Assembly: GCF_025515305.1 (NCBI RefSeq)
Contig: NZ_JAOPHT010000007.1
Span: 62,001 to 126,000, forward strand
Source of the DNA: Roseicyclus sediminis
GTDB lineage: Bacteria; Pseudomonadota; Alphaproteobacteria; Rhodobacterales; Rhodobacteraceae
DNA length: 64,000 nt
Direction of reading: 5' to 3'
Of this stretch, positions 19,593 through 27,265 are shown in pieces. Positions within the stretch are counted from its first letter, which is position 1. The number at the start of each line of letters is the position of its first letter. Both the position numbers and the translations under genes were made by a program. A model generated the notes under the pieces. That model saw only the letters and a program-made list of their open reading frames with translations, was not told the DNA's origin and ran no database searches.

Positions 19593-20558
19593 TCAAGTCC
19601 CGAGCGGGCCGGCGCCCCCCGCCTCCCCCGCGCTGCCCGTGTTCCAGTCGATCTCCGGCCCGGCGGGCACGATCCCCAGCGGATTGCGAAGCGCGGAGGG
19701 CGAGAAATAGCCCCGTTTGTAGATGTCGAAGTCGACGGTCGCCGCGACGCCCGGCCGGCGATGGATGCGCCGCGCATAGTCCCAGAGGCGCGGATAATCC
19801 ACGAGCCGCCGGATGTTGCACTTGAAGGCGTAATGATAGGCCACGTCGAACCGCGCCAGCGTGGGAAAAAGGCGCAGGTCCGCCTCGGTATACCGGTCCC
19901 CGCACAGAAACGGCCGGTCCGCCAGCGCCGCCTCGACCGCGTCGAGCGTGGCGAAGACATCCGCGACCGCCCGGTCATAGGCCTCCTGCGTCCGGGCGAA
20001 ACCGGCGCGGTAGACGCCGTTGTTGAGGTCGCGGTGGATCCGCGCGTTCCAGCCCTCGATCTCGTCCAGCAACTCCGGCGGCGCGAGATCGGGCCCCGGA
20101 AAGGCGTCGTTCAGCATCCGCACGATCTCGGCGCTCTCGTTCGACACCGCGCGCCCGGCCACCTTGTCCCACAGAAGCGGCACGGTCACCCGCCCCGTGT
20201 AGGGCGCGGCCTCCCTCGCATAGACCTCGTGCAGCGCCGCGACCCCGAGCGCGGGGTCGGAATACGCCCCCTCCGCATCGAAGACCCAGCCCGCCTCGGT
20301 CCGCCTGGGCCTGGCATGGGCGACGGAGACCGCGTCCTCCAGCCCCTTCTCCACCCGCATCAGCAGCGCCCGGTGCGCCCAGGGGCAGTTCCAGGCGGCA
20401 TAGAGGTGATAGCGCCCCACCTCCGCCGGAAAGCCCGAGGATCCGTCGCGCGTGATCCGGTGCCGGATCGTCGCCTCGGCGCGCCGGAACTCCCCACCCT
20501 CGACAGTATCGGGCCCCGGATCCTCCACATGGTAGACCCCGCCGATCATCACGCCCAA
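19593..20558 (-). CDS. Glutathionyl-hydroquinone reductase-like glutathione transferase (Xi class)
   Basis: The 321-aa protein has the NCPWAHRALLMR motif of Xi-class transferases (yeast ECM4, E. coli YqjG), whose Cys removes glutathione from S-glutathionyl-hydroquinones. Further on are GRVTVPLLWDK, SNESAEIVRMLN for glutathione binding, and the all-helical C-terminal part with LCGDRYTEADLRLFPTLARFD and KCNIRRLVDYPRLW. A TTG at 20558 has AAGGAG seven bases upstream; an ATG three codons later is the alternative. The AAGGAG is formed where the 22-bp repeat ends. It lies between the binding-protein gene and the permeases of a GsiA-like importer. Confidence 0.87.
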   Translation of the reverse strand: MGVMIGGVYHVEDPGPDTVEGGEFRRAEATIRHRITRDGSSGFPAEVGRYHLYAAWNCPWAHRALLMRVEKGLEDAVSVAHARPRRTEAGWVFDAEGAYSDPALGVAALHEVYAREAAPYTGRVTVPLLWDKVAGRAVSNESAEIVRMLNDAFPGPDLAPPELLDEIEGWNARIHRDLNNGVYRAGFARTQEAYDRAVADVFATLDAVEAALADRPFLCGDRYTEADLRLFPTLARFDVAYHYAFKCNIRRLVDYPRLWDYARRIHRRPGVAATVDFDIYKRGYFSPSALRNPLGIVPAGPEIDWNTGSAGEAGGAGPLGT

Positions 20559-20568
20559 GCGCCCGCTC

Positions 20569-20590
20569 CTTCATCTTTCTCCAAATACGC
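20569..20590 (-). repeat. 22-bp interspersed repeat supplying a ribosome-binding site
   Basis: A copy of GCGTATTT-N3-GAAAGATGAAG with N3 = GGA on the minus strand. Its final AAG joins GAG to make AAGGAG, the Shine-Dalgarno of the transferase gene starting at 20558. Confidence 0.75.
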
Positions 20591-20658
20591 ATCCGGCCGG
20601 AGGCCGCCGGCGCGGCGACGGCCCCGCACGGGGCCCGAGCCGGGCCGGGATCCTCACG

Positions 20659-20915
20659 TCACTCCATACGCACCCGGCGCGGGATAAGGAAGTTGTCGGG
20701 CCGCCGCGTCACCTCGACCCCGTTGCGCGCCCCACAGAAGCGGCCGCACGTAAAGCGGCACGTGGACCATGCCCTCCTCGATGATGGGCGCTCGAGGAGC
20801 CGCCGAAGTTCAAGGTCCCCGGCGACCAGCCGGGGAGATACGTGTCGGAATTGTCCTCGCGCGGCTGCCGCCAGCCGTTCGACACCGGCATCGCGTCGAG
20901 CGTCGCGGTCCCGCG
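20659..20915 (-). pseudogene. Decayed 3' end of a family 5 solute-binding protein gene
   Basis: On the minus strand one frame reads TLDAMPVSNGWRQPRED then NSDTYLPGWSPGTLNFGG. A second frame continues PIIEEGMVHVPLYVRPLLW, and a third ends GARNGVEVTRRPDNF and LIPRRVRME before a TGA at 20659. These resemble the C-terminus of peptide/nickel-binding proteins (TYLPGW-type segment, VPLY, a closing RPDNF segment). At least two frameshifts, an apparent internal deletion and the loss of the first 400 or more codons show that it is a remnant. It lies just after the terminator of the intact binding-protein gene, so it may be the old second receptor of this importer. Confidence 0.55.
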
Positions 20916-20916
20916 G

Positions 20917-20965
20917 ACAAAAAGGAAGGGGGCCGGACGGTCCACCCGTCCGGCCCCCGCCTTCC
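20917..20965 (-). terminator. Rho-independent terminator of the binding-protein gene
   Basis: On the minus strand a long GC stem (GGGGGCCGGACGG with its complement) is followed by CTTCCTTTTTGT. It begins about 15 bases after the stop of the binding-protein gene and separates it from the transferase and permease genes. Confidence 0.75.
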
Positions 20966-20979
20966 GCATCGAAACGGCG

Positions 20980-22569
20980 TCAGTTGGTCTCGAAGTACTT
21001 GAACTTCACCTGGTCGTCGGCATCGACAAGGGTGCTCCAGCCGTCCGAGATGCCCCAGTTGAGGATCTGGTTGTGGATCGGGATGTAGATCGTCTCGGCC
21101 TCGGCCATCGCGAACAGTTCGGCGATCGTGGCGTTGCGCGCCTCGAGGTCCACGTTCGAGGCGAGCGACTCGATCATCGCGTCCATCTCGGGGTTGGAAT
21201 AGCCCGTCCCGTTCCAGCTGCCGCGGCCCTCGTCCCTCGTGTGGTAGAGGAAGTTGAAGATGTATTCCGCGTCATAGGTCGGAACGCCCCAGCCGAGCAG
21301 GTAGAAGTCCGTTTCGCTATTGGCGATCAGCGGGAAGTGCTGCGCGCGCGGCAGGGCCGAGAGGTTCGCCGTGATCCCGATCTGGGCCAGCATGCCGACC
21401 GCCGCCTGGCAGATCGCCTCGTCGTTGATGTAGCGGTCGTTGGGGCAGTCGAGCTGCACCGAGAACCCGTCCGCATAGCCCGCCTCGGCCATCAGGGCGC
21501 GCGCGGCCTCGATGTCATAGGCGGGGTATTCGTCCAGTTCCGGCGTCCAGCCGTTCACCGGCGGCGGCGAGATCACGCCCGCGGGGACCGACTGGCCGCG
21601 CATCACGACCTGCTGGATGGCCTCGCGGTTGATGGCGATGTCCATGGCCTGGCGCACGCGGACGTCCGCGAAGGGGTTCGCGCCCTCCACGTTGTCAAGC
21701 TCGAGATCGTCCGAAGCCACGTCCATGCCGAAGAAGATCACGCGGTTCTGCGGCGCGGTGATGACCTCGATCCCGTCGGCCTCGGCCACGCGCTGAAGGT
21801 CCTGCACCGGTACGTCCTGGATGAAGTCGACCTCGCCCGTCAGAAGTGCCGCGACGCGGGTCGCGGGGTTCTGGATCGGGGTGAAGACGATTTCGGAGGC
21901 CGCGAGCGGGAACTCCCCGATGCCCCAGTAGTCGGGGTTGGCGGTCAGGACGGTGCGCACGTCCGCCTCGCGACTCGTGAGGACGTAGGGCCCGGTGCCG
22001 TTGGCATTGCGCGCCGAGAACGTGTCCTCGCCCGCGGCGTAGTCCTGCGCCGCTTCGGCGCCGTTCGCCACGGCCCAACCCTCGTCCATGATCATGATGT
22101 TGGTGAGGTTGTTCGGCAGCAGTGGGTTCGGTCCGTCCGTCACGATCTCGACCGTGTAGGGCCCGGTCGCGCGCACCTCGGTGACCGAGGACAGGAGTTC
22201 CTTGAAGTTCGAGGTCTCCGACATCGCGCGGTTCAGCGAGAAGACCGCGTCGGCGCTGTCGAACTCCTCGCCGCCGTGGAAGGTGACCCCTTCACGGAGC
22301 GTGAAGACCCAGACGTTCGGATCGTCCGCCGAAGGCCCCCACGAGGTCGCGAGCGCCGGCTCCATCTCACCGGCCATGTTGCGCAAGATGAGGGGCTCGT
22401 AGATCTGATGCATCAGCGTCGTGGTCGGCCCCTCGTTCTGCGCATGCGGATCGAGGGTGAGCGCCTCGGCGGCCCTTGCCCAGCGAAGCGTCTCGGCGGA
22501 GACCGCCGTCGCCGTGAGGGCCGTCGTGGCCAGAAGCGCCGCGCCGAAGGCGGCAAAGCGGGTATTCAT
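20980..22569 (-). CDS. Peptide-type ABC transporter, substrate-binding protein (family 5)
   Basis: Periplasmic receptor of 529 aa with a signal peptide (MNTRFAAFGAALLATTALTATAVSA). It has the family 5 motifs: RWARAAEALTLDPHAQNEG, a GTGPYVLTSRE segment, FADVRVRQAMDIAINREAI, and the closing YIPIHNQILNWGISDG. The substrate could be peptides, glutathione-like compounds or opines; nothing in the sequence decides. It is divergent from the Crp/Fnr gene with about 175 bases between them. Downstream come its terminator, a dead receptor remnant, the transferase, the two permeases and the fused ATPase. Confidence 0.9.
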   Translation of the reverse strand: MNTRFAAFGAALLATTALTATAVSAETLRWARAAEALTLDPHAQNEGPTTTLMHQIYEPLILRNMAGEMEPALATSWGPSADDPNVWVFTLREGVTFHGGEEFDSADAVFSLNRAMSETSNFKELLSSVTEVRATGPYTVEIVTDGPNPLLPNNLTNIMIMDEGWAVANGAEAAQDYAAGEDTFSARNANGTGPYVLTSREADVRTVLTANPDYWGIGEFPLAASEIVFTPIQNPATRVAALLTGEVDFIQDVPVQDLQRVAEADGIEVITAPQNRVIFFGMDVASDDLELDNVEGANPFADVRVRQAMDIAINREAIQQVVMRGQSVPAGVISPPPVNGWTPELDEYPAYDIEAARALMAEAGYADGFSVQLDCPNDRYINDEAICQAAVGMLAQIGITANLSALPRAQHFPLIANSETDFYLLGWGVPTYDAEYIFNFLYHTRDEGRGSWNGTGYSNPEMDAMIESLASNVDLEARNATIAELFAMAEAETIYIPIHNQILNWGISDGWSTLVDADDQVKFKYFETN

Positions 22570-22745
22570 TGGAAGGCTCCCTGTTCTTCTTGGTTTCCCG
22601 GGGCGCGAGTATGGTTAGGAAATCCGGCTTGTCCAGCAACCCCCGCCCATTCCCGGCCGCGGGGTCCGTGTGACGGGGGATGCATTTTGCCTCCGCTCGG
22701 AATAGATGCATGATGCGGCATATTTCACCGGGGAGAGGTCCGGAC

Positions 22746-23417
22746 ATGGCGGCCATCGCGCAAGACGAGGACTGGACCACCCGGTTCACCGGGCTCTCCC
22801 GGCTGGAGCCGCGCATCCGCGAGGTCCTGACCTCGCGCAGCCAGGTGATCCGGGTGCCCGCCGACACCGTCATCTTCGGCCCTGGCAAGTCGCCCGAGAA
22901 CATGCTTTTGCTGCTGGAAGGGACCGTGCGGGTCCAGCAACTGGCCGAGAACGGGCGCGAAGTTGTGCTCTACCGCGTCACGGCCGGCGAAAGCTGCGTG
23001 CTGACCACGGCCTGCATGCTGGCCTACGAGGACTACTCGGCCGAGGGCGTGGCCGAGACCGACATCGTCGCGGCCGCCGTGCCGCGCGCGGTCTTCGACG
23101 ACCTGGTGTCGACCTCGAAGGAATTCCGGACCTTCGTCTTCACCGCCTATTCGCGGCGGATGACGGACCTCTTCCACGTCATCGAGGATATCGCCTTCCG
23201 CCGGATGGACATCCGCCTGGCACAGAAGATCATCGAACGGGCCGATACGGGCGTGCTGAAGGCGACCCATGCCCAGCTCGCCGCCGAACTCGGCACCGCG
23301 CGCGAGGTGATCTCGCGCCAGCTGGCCGAATTCCAGCGCCGGGGCTGGGTGACGCTCGGGCGCGGCACGGTCGAGATTCTCGATTGCGACGCCCTTAGAA
23401 AGCTCTCCGAAAGCTGA
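22746..23417 (+). CDS. Crp/Fnr family transcriptional regulator
   Basis: A 223-aa protein with an N-terminal cyclic-nucleotide-binding-type barrel (about residues 30-130) and a C-terminal winged helix. The recognition helix GTAREVISRQLAEFQRRG has the E-x2-S-R pattern of FNR-type proteins, which read TTGAT half sites. There is no N-terminal Fe-S cysteine cluster. Two cysteines, Cys84 and Cys90 (GESCVLTTACML), sit in the sensor domain. I chose the ATG at 22746, behind GAGAGG, over earlier in-frame starts. It stands directly upstream of the sulfur genes on the same strand, so it is probably their regulator; persulfide sensing through the two cysteines is my inference. Confidence 0.85.
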   Translation: MAAIAQDEDWTTRFTGLSRLEPRIREVLTSRSQVIRVPADTVIFGPGKSPENMLLLLEGTVRVQQLAENGREVVLYRVTAGESCVLTTACMLAYEDYSAEGVAETDIVAAAVPRAVFDDLVSTSKEFRTFVFTAYSRRMTDLFHVIEDIAFRRMDIRLAQKIIERADTGVLKATHAQLAAELGTAREVISRQLAEFQRRGWVTLGRGTVEILDCDALRKLSES

Positions 23418-23535
23418 AACCGCCTGTTCCCGGCAGCCGAAAGCCTGGTTTTCGCGCATCTCCGGCGCACGGTTTTCGATTTTCATGCCTTTAAAACAAT
23501 CGGTTGCCAGCCATTCCCCGCTACATCGGCCGTTA

Positions 23536-23550
23536 TGTGACTAGATCACT
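23536..23550 (+). promoter_or_regulatory. Inverted repeat upstream of the sulfur genes
   Basis: TGTGA-CTAGA-TCACT has GTGA/TCAC arms with a 5-base spacer. It lies about 110 bases before the first YeeE/YedE gene. It resembles a Crp-type half-site pair with one spacer base missing, so it may be the operator of the regulator at 22746. No RNA structure role is evident. Confidence 0.4.
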
Positions 23551-23660
23551 GATAGGCCCGCGGAGAATCGCTATTCATCATCCAGCGAACAGGCAGGGGC
23601 CGTCGGCGACGCCCCCGCTCACAGATATCGATGCGCGACCGCGCGGGATGGGAGAACCGA

Positions 23661-24095
23661 ATGTTTGAAACCGCCTTTACACCATGGGCCTCGCTCGGAG
23701 GCGGCGCCCTCATCGGGCTGGCCGCAGTCCTGCTGATGCTCGTCCTCGGACGGGTGATGGGCGCCACCGGCATCCTGGCGGGCGTCTTCGCCCCAGCCTC
23801 GGTCTATGACCTGAGCTGGCGCGTCGCGATCCTGCTGGGCATGTTCACCGGCCCGACCGTCTACTGGCTGGTCACCGGCGGCATGCCCGAGATCACCGTG
23901 CCCGCCTCCATGCCCATGCTGATCGTCGGCGGCGTGATCGTCGGCGCCGGCGTCACCTACGGCTCGGGCTGCACCTCGGGGCATGGTGTCTGCGGAATGG
24001 CACGGCTTTCGCCCCGGTCGATCGCGGCGACGCTGACTTTCATGGCAACCACCGCGGCGACGGTCTTCGTCGTCCGCCACGTGATCGGAGGCTGA
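23661..24095 (+). CDS. YeeE/YedE family protein, first half
   Basis: A membrane protein of 144 aa with about four membrane segments. The family signature GSGCTSGHGVCGMARLSPRS holds two cysteines thought to guide a sulfur-containing ion. YeeE/YedE (TsuA-like) proteins carry thiosulfate or related sulfur species into the cytoplasm; full-length members have two such halves in one chain, while here they are separate genes. I placed the start at the ATG at 23661 (MFETAFTPW) behind GGGAG. The stop lies six bases before the second half, so the two are certainly co-expressed and probably form one pore. Confidence 0.88.
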   Translation: MFETAFTPWASLGGGALIGLAAVLLMLVLGRVMGATGILAGVFAPASVYDLSWRVAILLGMFTGPTVYWLVTGGMPEITVPASMPMLIVGGVIVGAGVTYGSGCTSGHGVCGMARLSPRSIAATLTFMATTAATVFVVRHVIGG

Positions 24096-24100
24096 CCGAC

Positions 24101-24538
24101 ATGCGCCTGATCCTCGTTTACCTCATCGGCGTGATCTTCGGCACCGGGATCGTCGTCTCCGGCATGGCCAACCCGGCCAAGGTCATCAACTTCTTCGATG
24201 TCGCCGGCAGCTGGGATCCCTCGCTGGCCTTCGTGATGGGCGGCGCGCTCGTCGTCACCGGCATCGGCTACCGCCTCGTCTTCGGGCGTCAGCGCCCGCT
24301 TTTCGAGGGCAGGTTCAACCTGCCCACCGCCCGCAACCTCGACGCGCGCCTGATCGGCGGCTCGGCCGTCTTCGGCGTCGGCTGGGGCATCGCGGGCTTC
24401 TGCCCGGGCGGCGCGCTGCCCGCGCTCGGCACCGGACGGATGGACGTCATCGTGTTCGTCGCCGCCATGCTCGCGGGCATCTTCGGCGCCCGCTACCTGC
24501 AATCCCTGTCGCGGCCCAAGGCGACCGCGACCTCGTGA
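24101..24538 (+). CDS. YeeE/YedE family protein, second half
   Basis: The partner half, 145 aa with about four membrane segments. It begins MRLILVYLIGVIFGTGIVVSGMANPAKVINFFD and carries the second signature GFCPGGALPALGTGR with one conserved cysteine. Together with the preceding protein it rebuilds the pseudo-symmetric YeeE/YedE channel. Genes of this split type often stand beside persulfide dioxygenases in proteobacteria, which fits the next gene. The C-terminus ends with a short basic cytoplasmic tail. GGAGGAG follows shortly downstream for the next gene. Confidence 0.88.
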   Translation: MRLILVYLIGVIFGTGIVVSGMANPAKVINFFDVAGSWDPSLAFVMGGALVVTGIGYRLVFGRQRPLFEGRFNLPTARNLDARLIGGSAVFGVGWGIAGFCPGGALPALGTGRMDVIVFVAAMLAGIFGARYLQSLSRPKATATS

Positions 24539-24560
24539 CCTGACCTGGAGGAGACTGAAA

Positions 24561-25445
24561 ATGTCCGACTTTCCCGTTAACATGAACATCCGCCCCGAGG
24601 TCGAGCCCTTCTTCGACCCGGCCACCAACACGATCTCCTACGTCGTGAAGGACCCCAACTCCGACAGCTGCGCGATCGTCGACAGCGTCATGGACATCGA
24701 TTACGCCGCCGGCCGCATCACCTACGACAGCGCCGACGCCATCATCGCCTACGTCAAGGAGAAGGGCCTCAAGGTCGAGTGGCTGATCGAGACGCATGTC
24801 CACGCCGACCACCTCTCGGCCGCGCCCTACATCCAGGAGCAGCTGGGCGGCAAGATCGGCATTGGCAAGAACATCACCGTGGTGCAGGACACCTTCGGCA
24901 AGGTCTTCAACGAAGGCACCGAGTTCCAGCGTGACGGCAGCCAGTTCGACGCCCTGTTCGAGGATGGCGACACCTACGAGATCGGCGGTATGCGTGCCTT
25001 CGCGATCTACACGCCCGGCCACACGCCCGCCTGCATGACCCATGTCATGGGCGACGCGGCCTTCGTGGGTGACACGCTGTTCATGCCCGATGGCGGTTCG
25101 GCACGGGCCGACTTCCCCGGCGGGGACGCGGGCACGCTCTACGACTCGATCCAGAAGGTCCTGAGCCTGCCCGACCAGACCCGGCTCTTCATGTGCCACG
25201 ACTACGGTCCGAACGGCCGCGACATCCAGTGGGAAACCACCGTGGCCGAGGAGAAGGAGTTCAACATCCACGTCGGCGGCGGCAAGTCGAAGGAGGACTT
25301 CGTCAAGTTCCGCACCGAGCGCGACGCGCAGCTCGACATGCCCAAGCTCATCATTCCCTCGCTGCAGGTGAACATGCGCGCGGGCGAGGTGCCGAAGGAC
25401 AAGGACGGGCGCCCCATGCTGAAGGTTCCGGTCAACGCGCTTTGA
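24561..25445 (+). CDS. blh: MBL-fold persulfide dioxygenase-type protein
   Basis: A metallo-beta-lactamase fold protein of 294 aa. The metal motif ETHVHADHLSAAPY lies near residue 78, then TPGHTPACMTHVMGD, FVGDTLFMPDGGSARADFPGG and CHDYGPNGRDIQWE supply the remaining His and Asp ligands. The DGGSARADFPGGD stretch is typical of ETHE1/Blh proteins, which oxidise glutathione persulfide to sulfite with one iron. A strong GGAGGAG precedes the ATG. Its neighbours (sulfur transporter halves, sulfide:quinone reductase-like fusion) support a role in sulfide and persulfide detoxification. blh is used by analogy with rhizobial genes. Confidence 0.87.
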   Translation: MSDFPVNMNIRPEVEPFFDPATNTISYVVKDPNSDSCAIVDSVMDIDYAAGRITYDSADAIIAYVKEKGLKVEWLIETHVHADHLSAAPYIQEQLGGKIGIGKNITVVQDTFGKVFNEGTEFQRDGSQFDALFEDGDTYEIGGMRAFAIYTPGHTPACMTHVMGDAAFVGDTLFMPDGGSARADFPGGDAGTLYDSIQKVLSLPDQTRLFMCHDYGPNGRDIQWETTVAEEKEFNIHVGGGKSKEDFVKFRTERDAQLDMPKLIIPSLQVNMRAGEVPKDKDGRPMLKVPVNAL

Positions 25446-25454
25446 CCGGCCCCC

Positions 25455-25483
25455 GGACGGGGGCGCAACCCGCGCCCCCGTCC
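25455..25483 (+). terminator. Intercistronic hairpin
   Basis: GGACGGGGGCGC pairs perfectly with GCGCCCCCGTCC around a short loop, ten bases after the MBL gene. The following sequence CGCTTTCCC is only mildly T-rich. It may partly end the upstream transcript or protect it. Confidence 0.55.
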
Positions 25484-25529
25484 CGCTTTCCCTGAATAGC
25501 GCCAGGTTTCATTGGAGGAGGCTCCGGTC

Positions 25530-27203
25530 ATGGACGCCAGAACGATAACGGCCGGCCTTTCGGTCGCCCCGCAGATTTCCCCCGAGGACGTGCAGACGAT
25601 CGCCGATCACGGGTTCCGGTCGATCATCTGCAACCGCCCGGACGGCGAAGGCATGGACCAGCCCAACTTCGAGGAGATCGAGGCGGCGGCCCAGGCCATC
25701 GGTCTGCAGACGCGCTACCAGCCGATCACGGCGGGCAAGGTGCAGGACGAGGACGCGGAGGCCTTCAAGTCCCTGATGACCGAGCTTCCGGGGCCGATCC
25801 TGGCCTATTGCCGGACCGGCACGCGCTCGGCCACGCTGTGGTCGCTGGCCGTAGCGAAGGAAAAGCCGGTCGCCGACATCCTCGCCGCGACGCAATCCGC
25901 GGGCTACGACATGGGCGGCGTCGTGCGGCGCATCGCCAATGGCGGCAAGACGCCGACCGACCGGGCCGACGCCCGCTTCGACGTGGTGATCGTGGGCGGC
26001 GGTGCCGCCGGCATCGCGGTCGCCTCCTCGCTCCGTGCGCGGCAGCCGAACCTCGAGATGGCGATCATCGACCCGGCCGACATCCACTACTATCAGCCCG
26101 GATGGACCATGGTCGGCGGCGGCATCTTCGAGGCCTCGACGACCGCGAAGACCATGGGCAGCCTCATCCCCCGCGGCGTGCACTGGATCAAGTCGGCCGT
26201 CGCCGCCTTCGAACCCAAGGACAACGCCGTCATCCTCGATGCCTGCCGCGTGGTGAAGTACAAGCGCCTCATCGTGGCGCCGGGGCTGAAGCTCGACTGG
26301 CATCGGGTCGAGGGCCTTGTCGAGACGCTGGGCGAGAACGGCGTGACCTCGAACTACCGCTACGACCTCGCGCCCTACACCTGGGAGCTCGTGAAGGGCC
26401 TCAAGAAGGGCCGCGCGATCTTCACCCAGCCGCCGATGCCCATCAAGTGCGCGGGCGCGCCGCAGAAGGCGCTCTACCTCTCGGGCGACCACTGGCACCG
26501 CGAGGGCGTGCTCAAGGATATCGACATCCAGTTCATGAACGCGGGCGGAGTCCTCTTCGGCGTGAAGGACTACGTGCCGGCGCTGCAGAGCTACATGAAC
26601 CGCTACAAGGCCGAGCTGAACTTCTTCCACAACCTCGTGGCGGTGGACGGCCCGGCCAAGAAGGCCTGGTTCGAGGTGAAGAAGCCCGACGAGGACGTCC
26701 GCACCGTCGAGGTGGAGTTCGACATGCTCCATGTCGTCCCCCCGCAGGTCGCGCCCGACTTCATCCGCGTCTCGCCGCTGGCCGATGCGGCGGGTTGGGT
26801 CGACGTGGACCAGGCGACGCTGCGGCACAAGACCTACGAGAACATCTGGTCGCTCGGCGACGTGATGAATGCGCCGAACGCCAAGACTGCGGCCGCCGCC
26901 CGGATGCAGGCCCCGATCGTGGCCGAGAACGTCTCGGACGACATCGAGGGGCGCTCGCCCACGGCGATCTACAACGGCTACGGCTCCTGCCCGCTGACGG
27001 TGGAGAGGGGCAAGATCGTGCTGGCCGAGTTCGGCTATGGCGGCACGCTCCTGCCGTCTTTCCCGAAATGGGTGATCGACGGAACCAAGGCGACCCGCGC
27101 GGCGTGGTTCCTGAAGGAAACCGTGCTTCCGCCCTTCTACTGGAAGGCGATGCTGCGCGGAAAGGAGTGGATGGTGAAGCCCGAGAAGGTCACCGTCCGC
27201 TGA
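25530..27203 (+). CDS. DUF442 phosphatase-like domain fused to sulfide:quinone oxidoreductase-like flavoprotein
   Basis: A 557-aa fusion. Residues 1-110 form a DUF442/tyrosine-phosphatase-like domain with FRSIICNRPDGEG and the active loop YCRTGTRS (Cys94), which may act as a rhodanese-like sulfur carrier. From residue 150 an FAD domain begins (VVIVGGGAAGIAVASSL). Cys307 (PIKCAGAPQKALYLS) and Cys487 (GYGSCPLTV) sit where sulfide:quinone reductases hold their redox disulfide. The C-terminal part has several aromatic residues (PPFYWKAMLRGKEWM) and may contact the membrane. GGAGGAG precedes the ATG at 25530. It probably converts sulfide to persulfide for the MBL enzyme upstream. Confidence 0.87.
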   Translation: MDARTITAGLSVAPQISPEDVQTIADHGFRSIICNRPDGEGMDQPNFEEIEAAAQAIGLQTRYQPITAGKVQDEDAEAFKSLMTELPGPILAYCRTGTRSATLWSLAVAKEKPVADILAATQSAGYDMGGVVRRIANGGKTPTDRADARFDVVIVGGGAAGIAVASSLRARQPNLEMAIIDPADIHYYQPGWTMVGGGIFEASTTAKTMGSLIPRGVHWIKSAVAAFEPKDNAVILDACRVVKYKRLIVAPGLKLDWHRVEGLVETLGENGVTSNYRYDLAPYTWELVKGLKKGRAIFTQPPMPIKCAGAPQKALYLSGDHWHREGVLKDIDIQFMNAGGVLFGVKDYVPALQSYMNRYKAELNFFHNLVAVDGPAKKAWFEVKKPDEDVRTVEVEFDMLHVVPPQVAPDFIRVSPLADAAGWVDVDQATLRHKTYENIWSLGDVMNAPNAKTAAAARMQAPIVAENVSDDIEGRSPTAIYNGYGSCPLTVERGKIVLAEFGYGGTLLPSFPKWVIDGTKATRAAWFLKETVLPPFYWKAMLRGKEWMVKPEKVTVR

Positions 27204-27218
27204 ACCGGACAAGAGGTG

Positions 27219-27240
27219 GCGGCCCCGCGTGAGGGGCCGC
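27219..27240 (+). terminator. Hairpin between the SQR fusion and SulP genes
   Basis: GCGGCCCC pairs with GGGGCCGC around GCGTGA, 15 bases after the stop. There is no T tract. It is a likely intercistronic stem. Confidence 0.45.
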
Positions 27241-27265
27241 CCGAGCACAGAAAAGGCCGACTGGC

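Noticed and set aside
25509-27248. 579-codon minus-strand frame opposite the SQR fusion
   Set aside because: Same reason: the sense strand has motifs and a good ribosome-binding site, while this frame has none.
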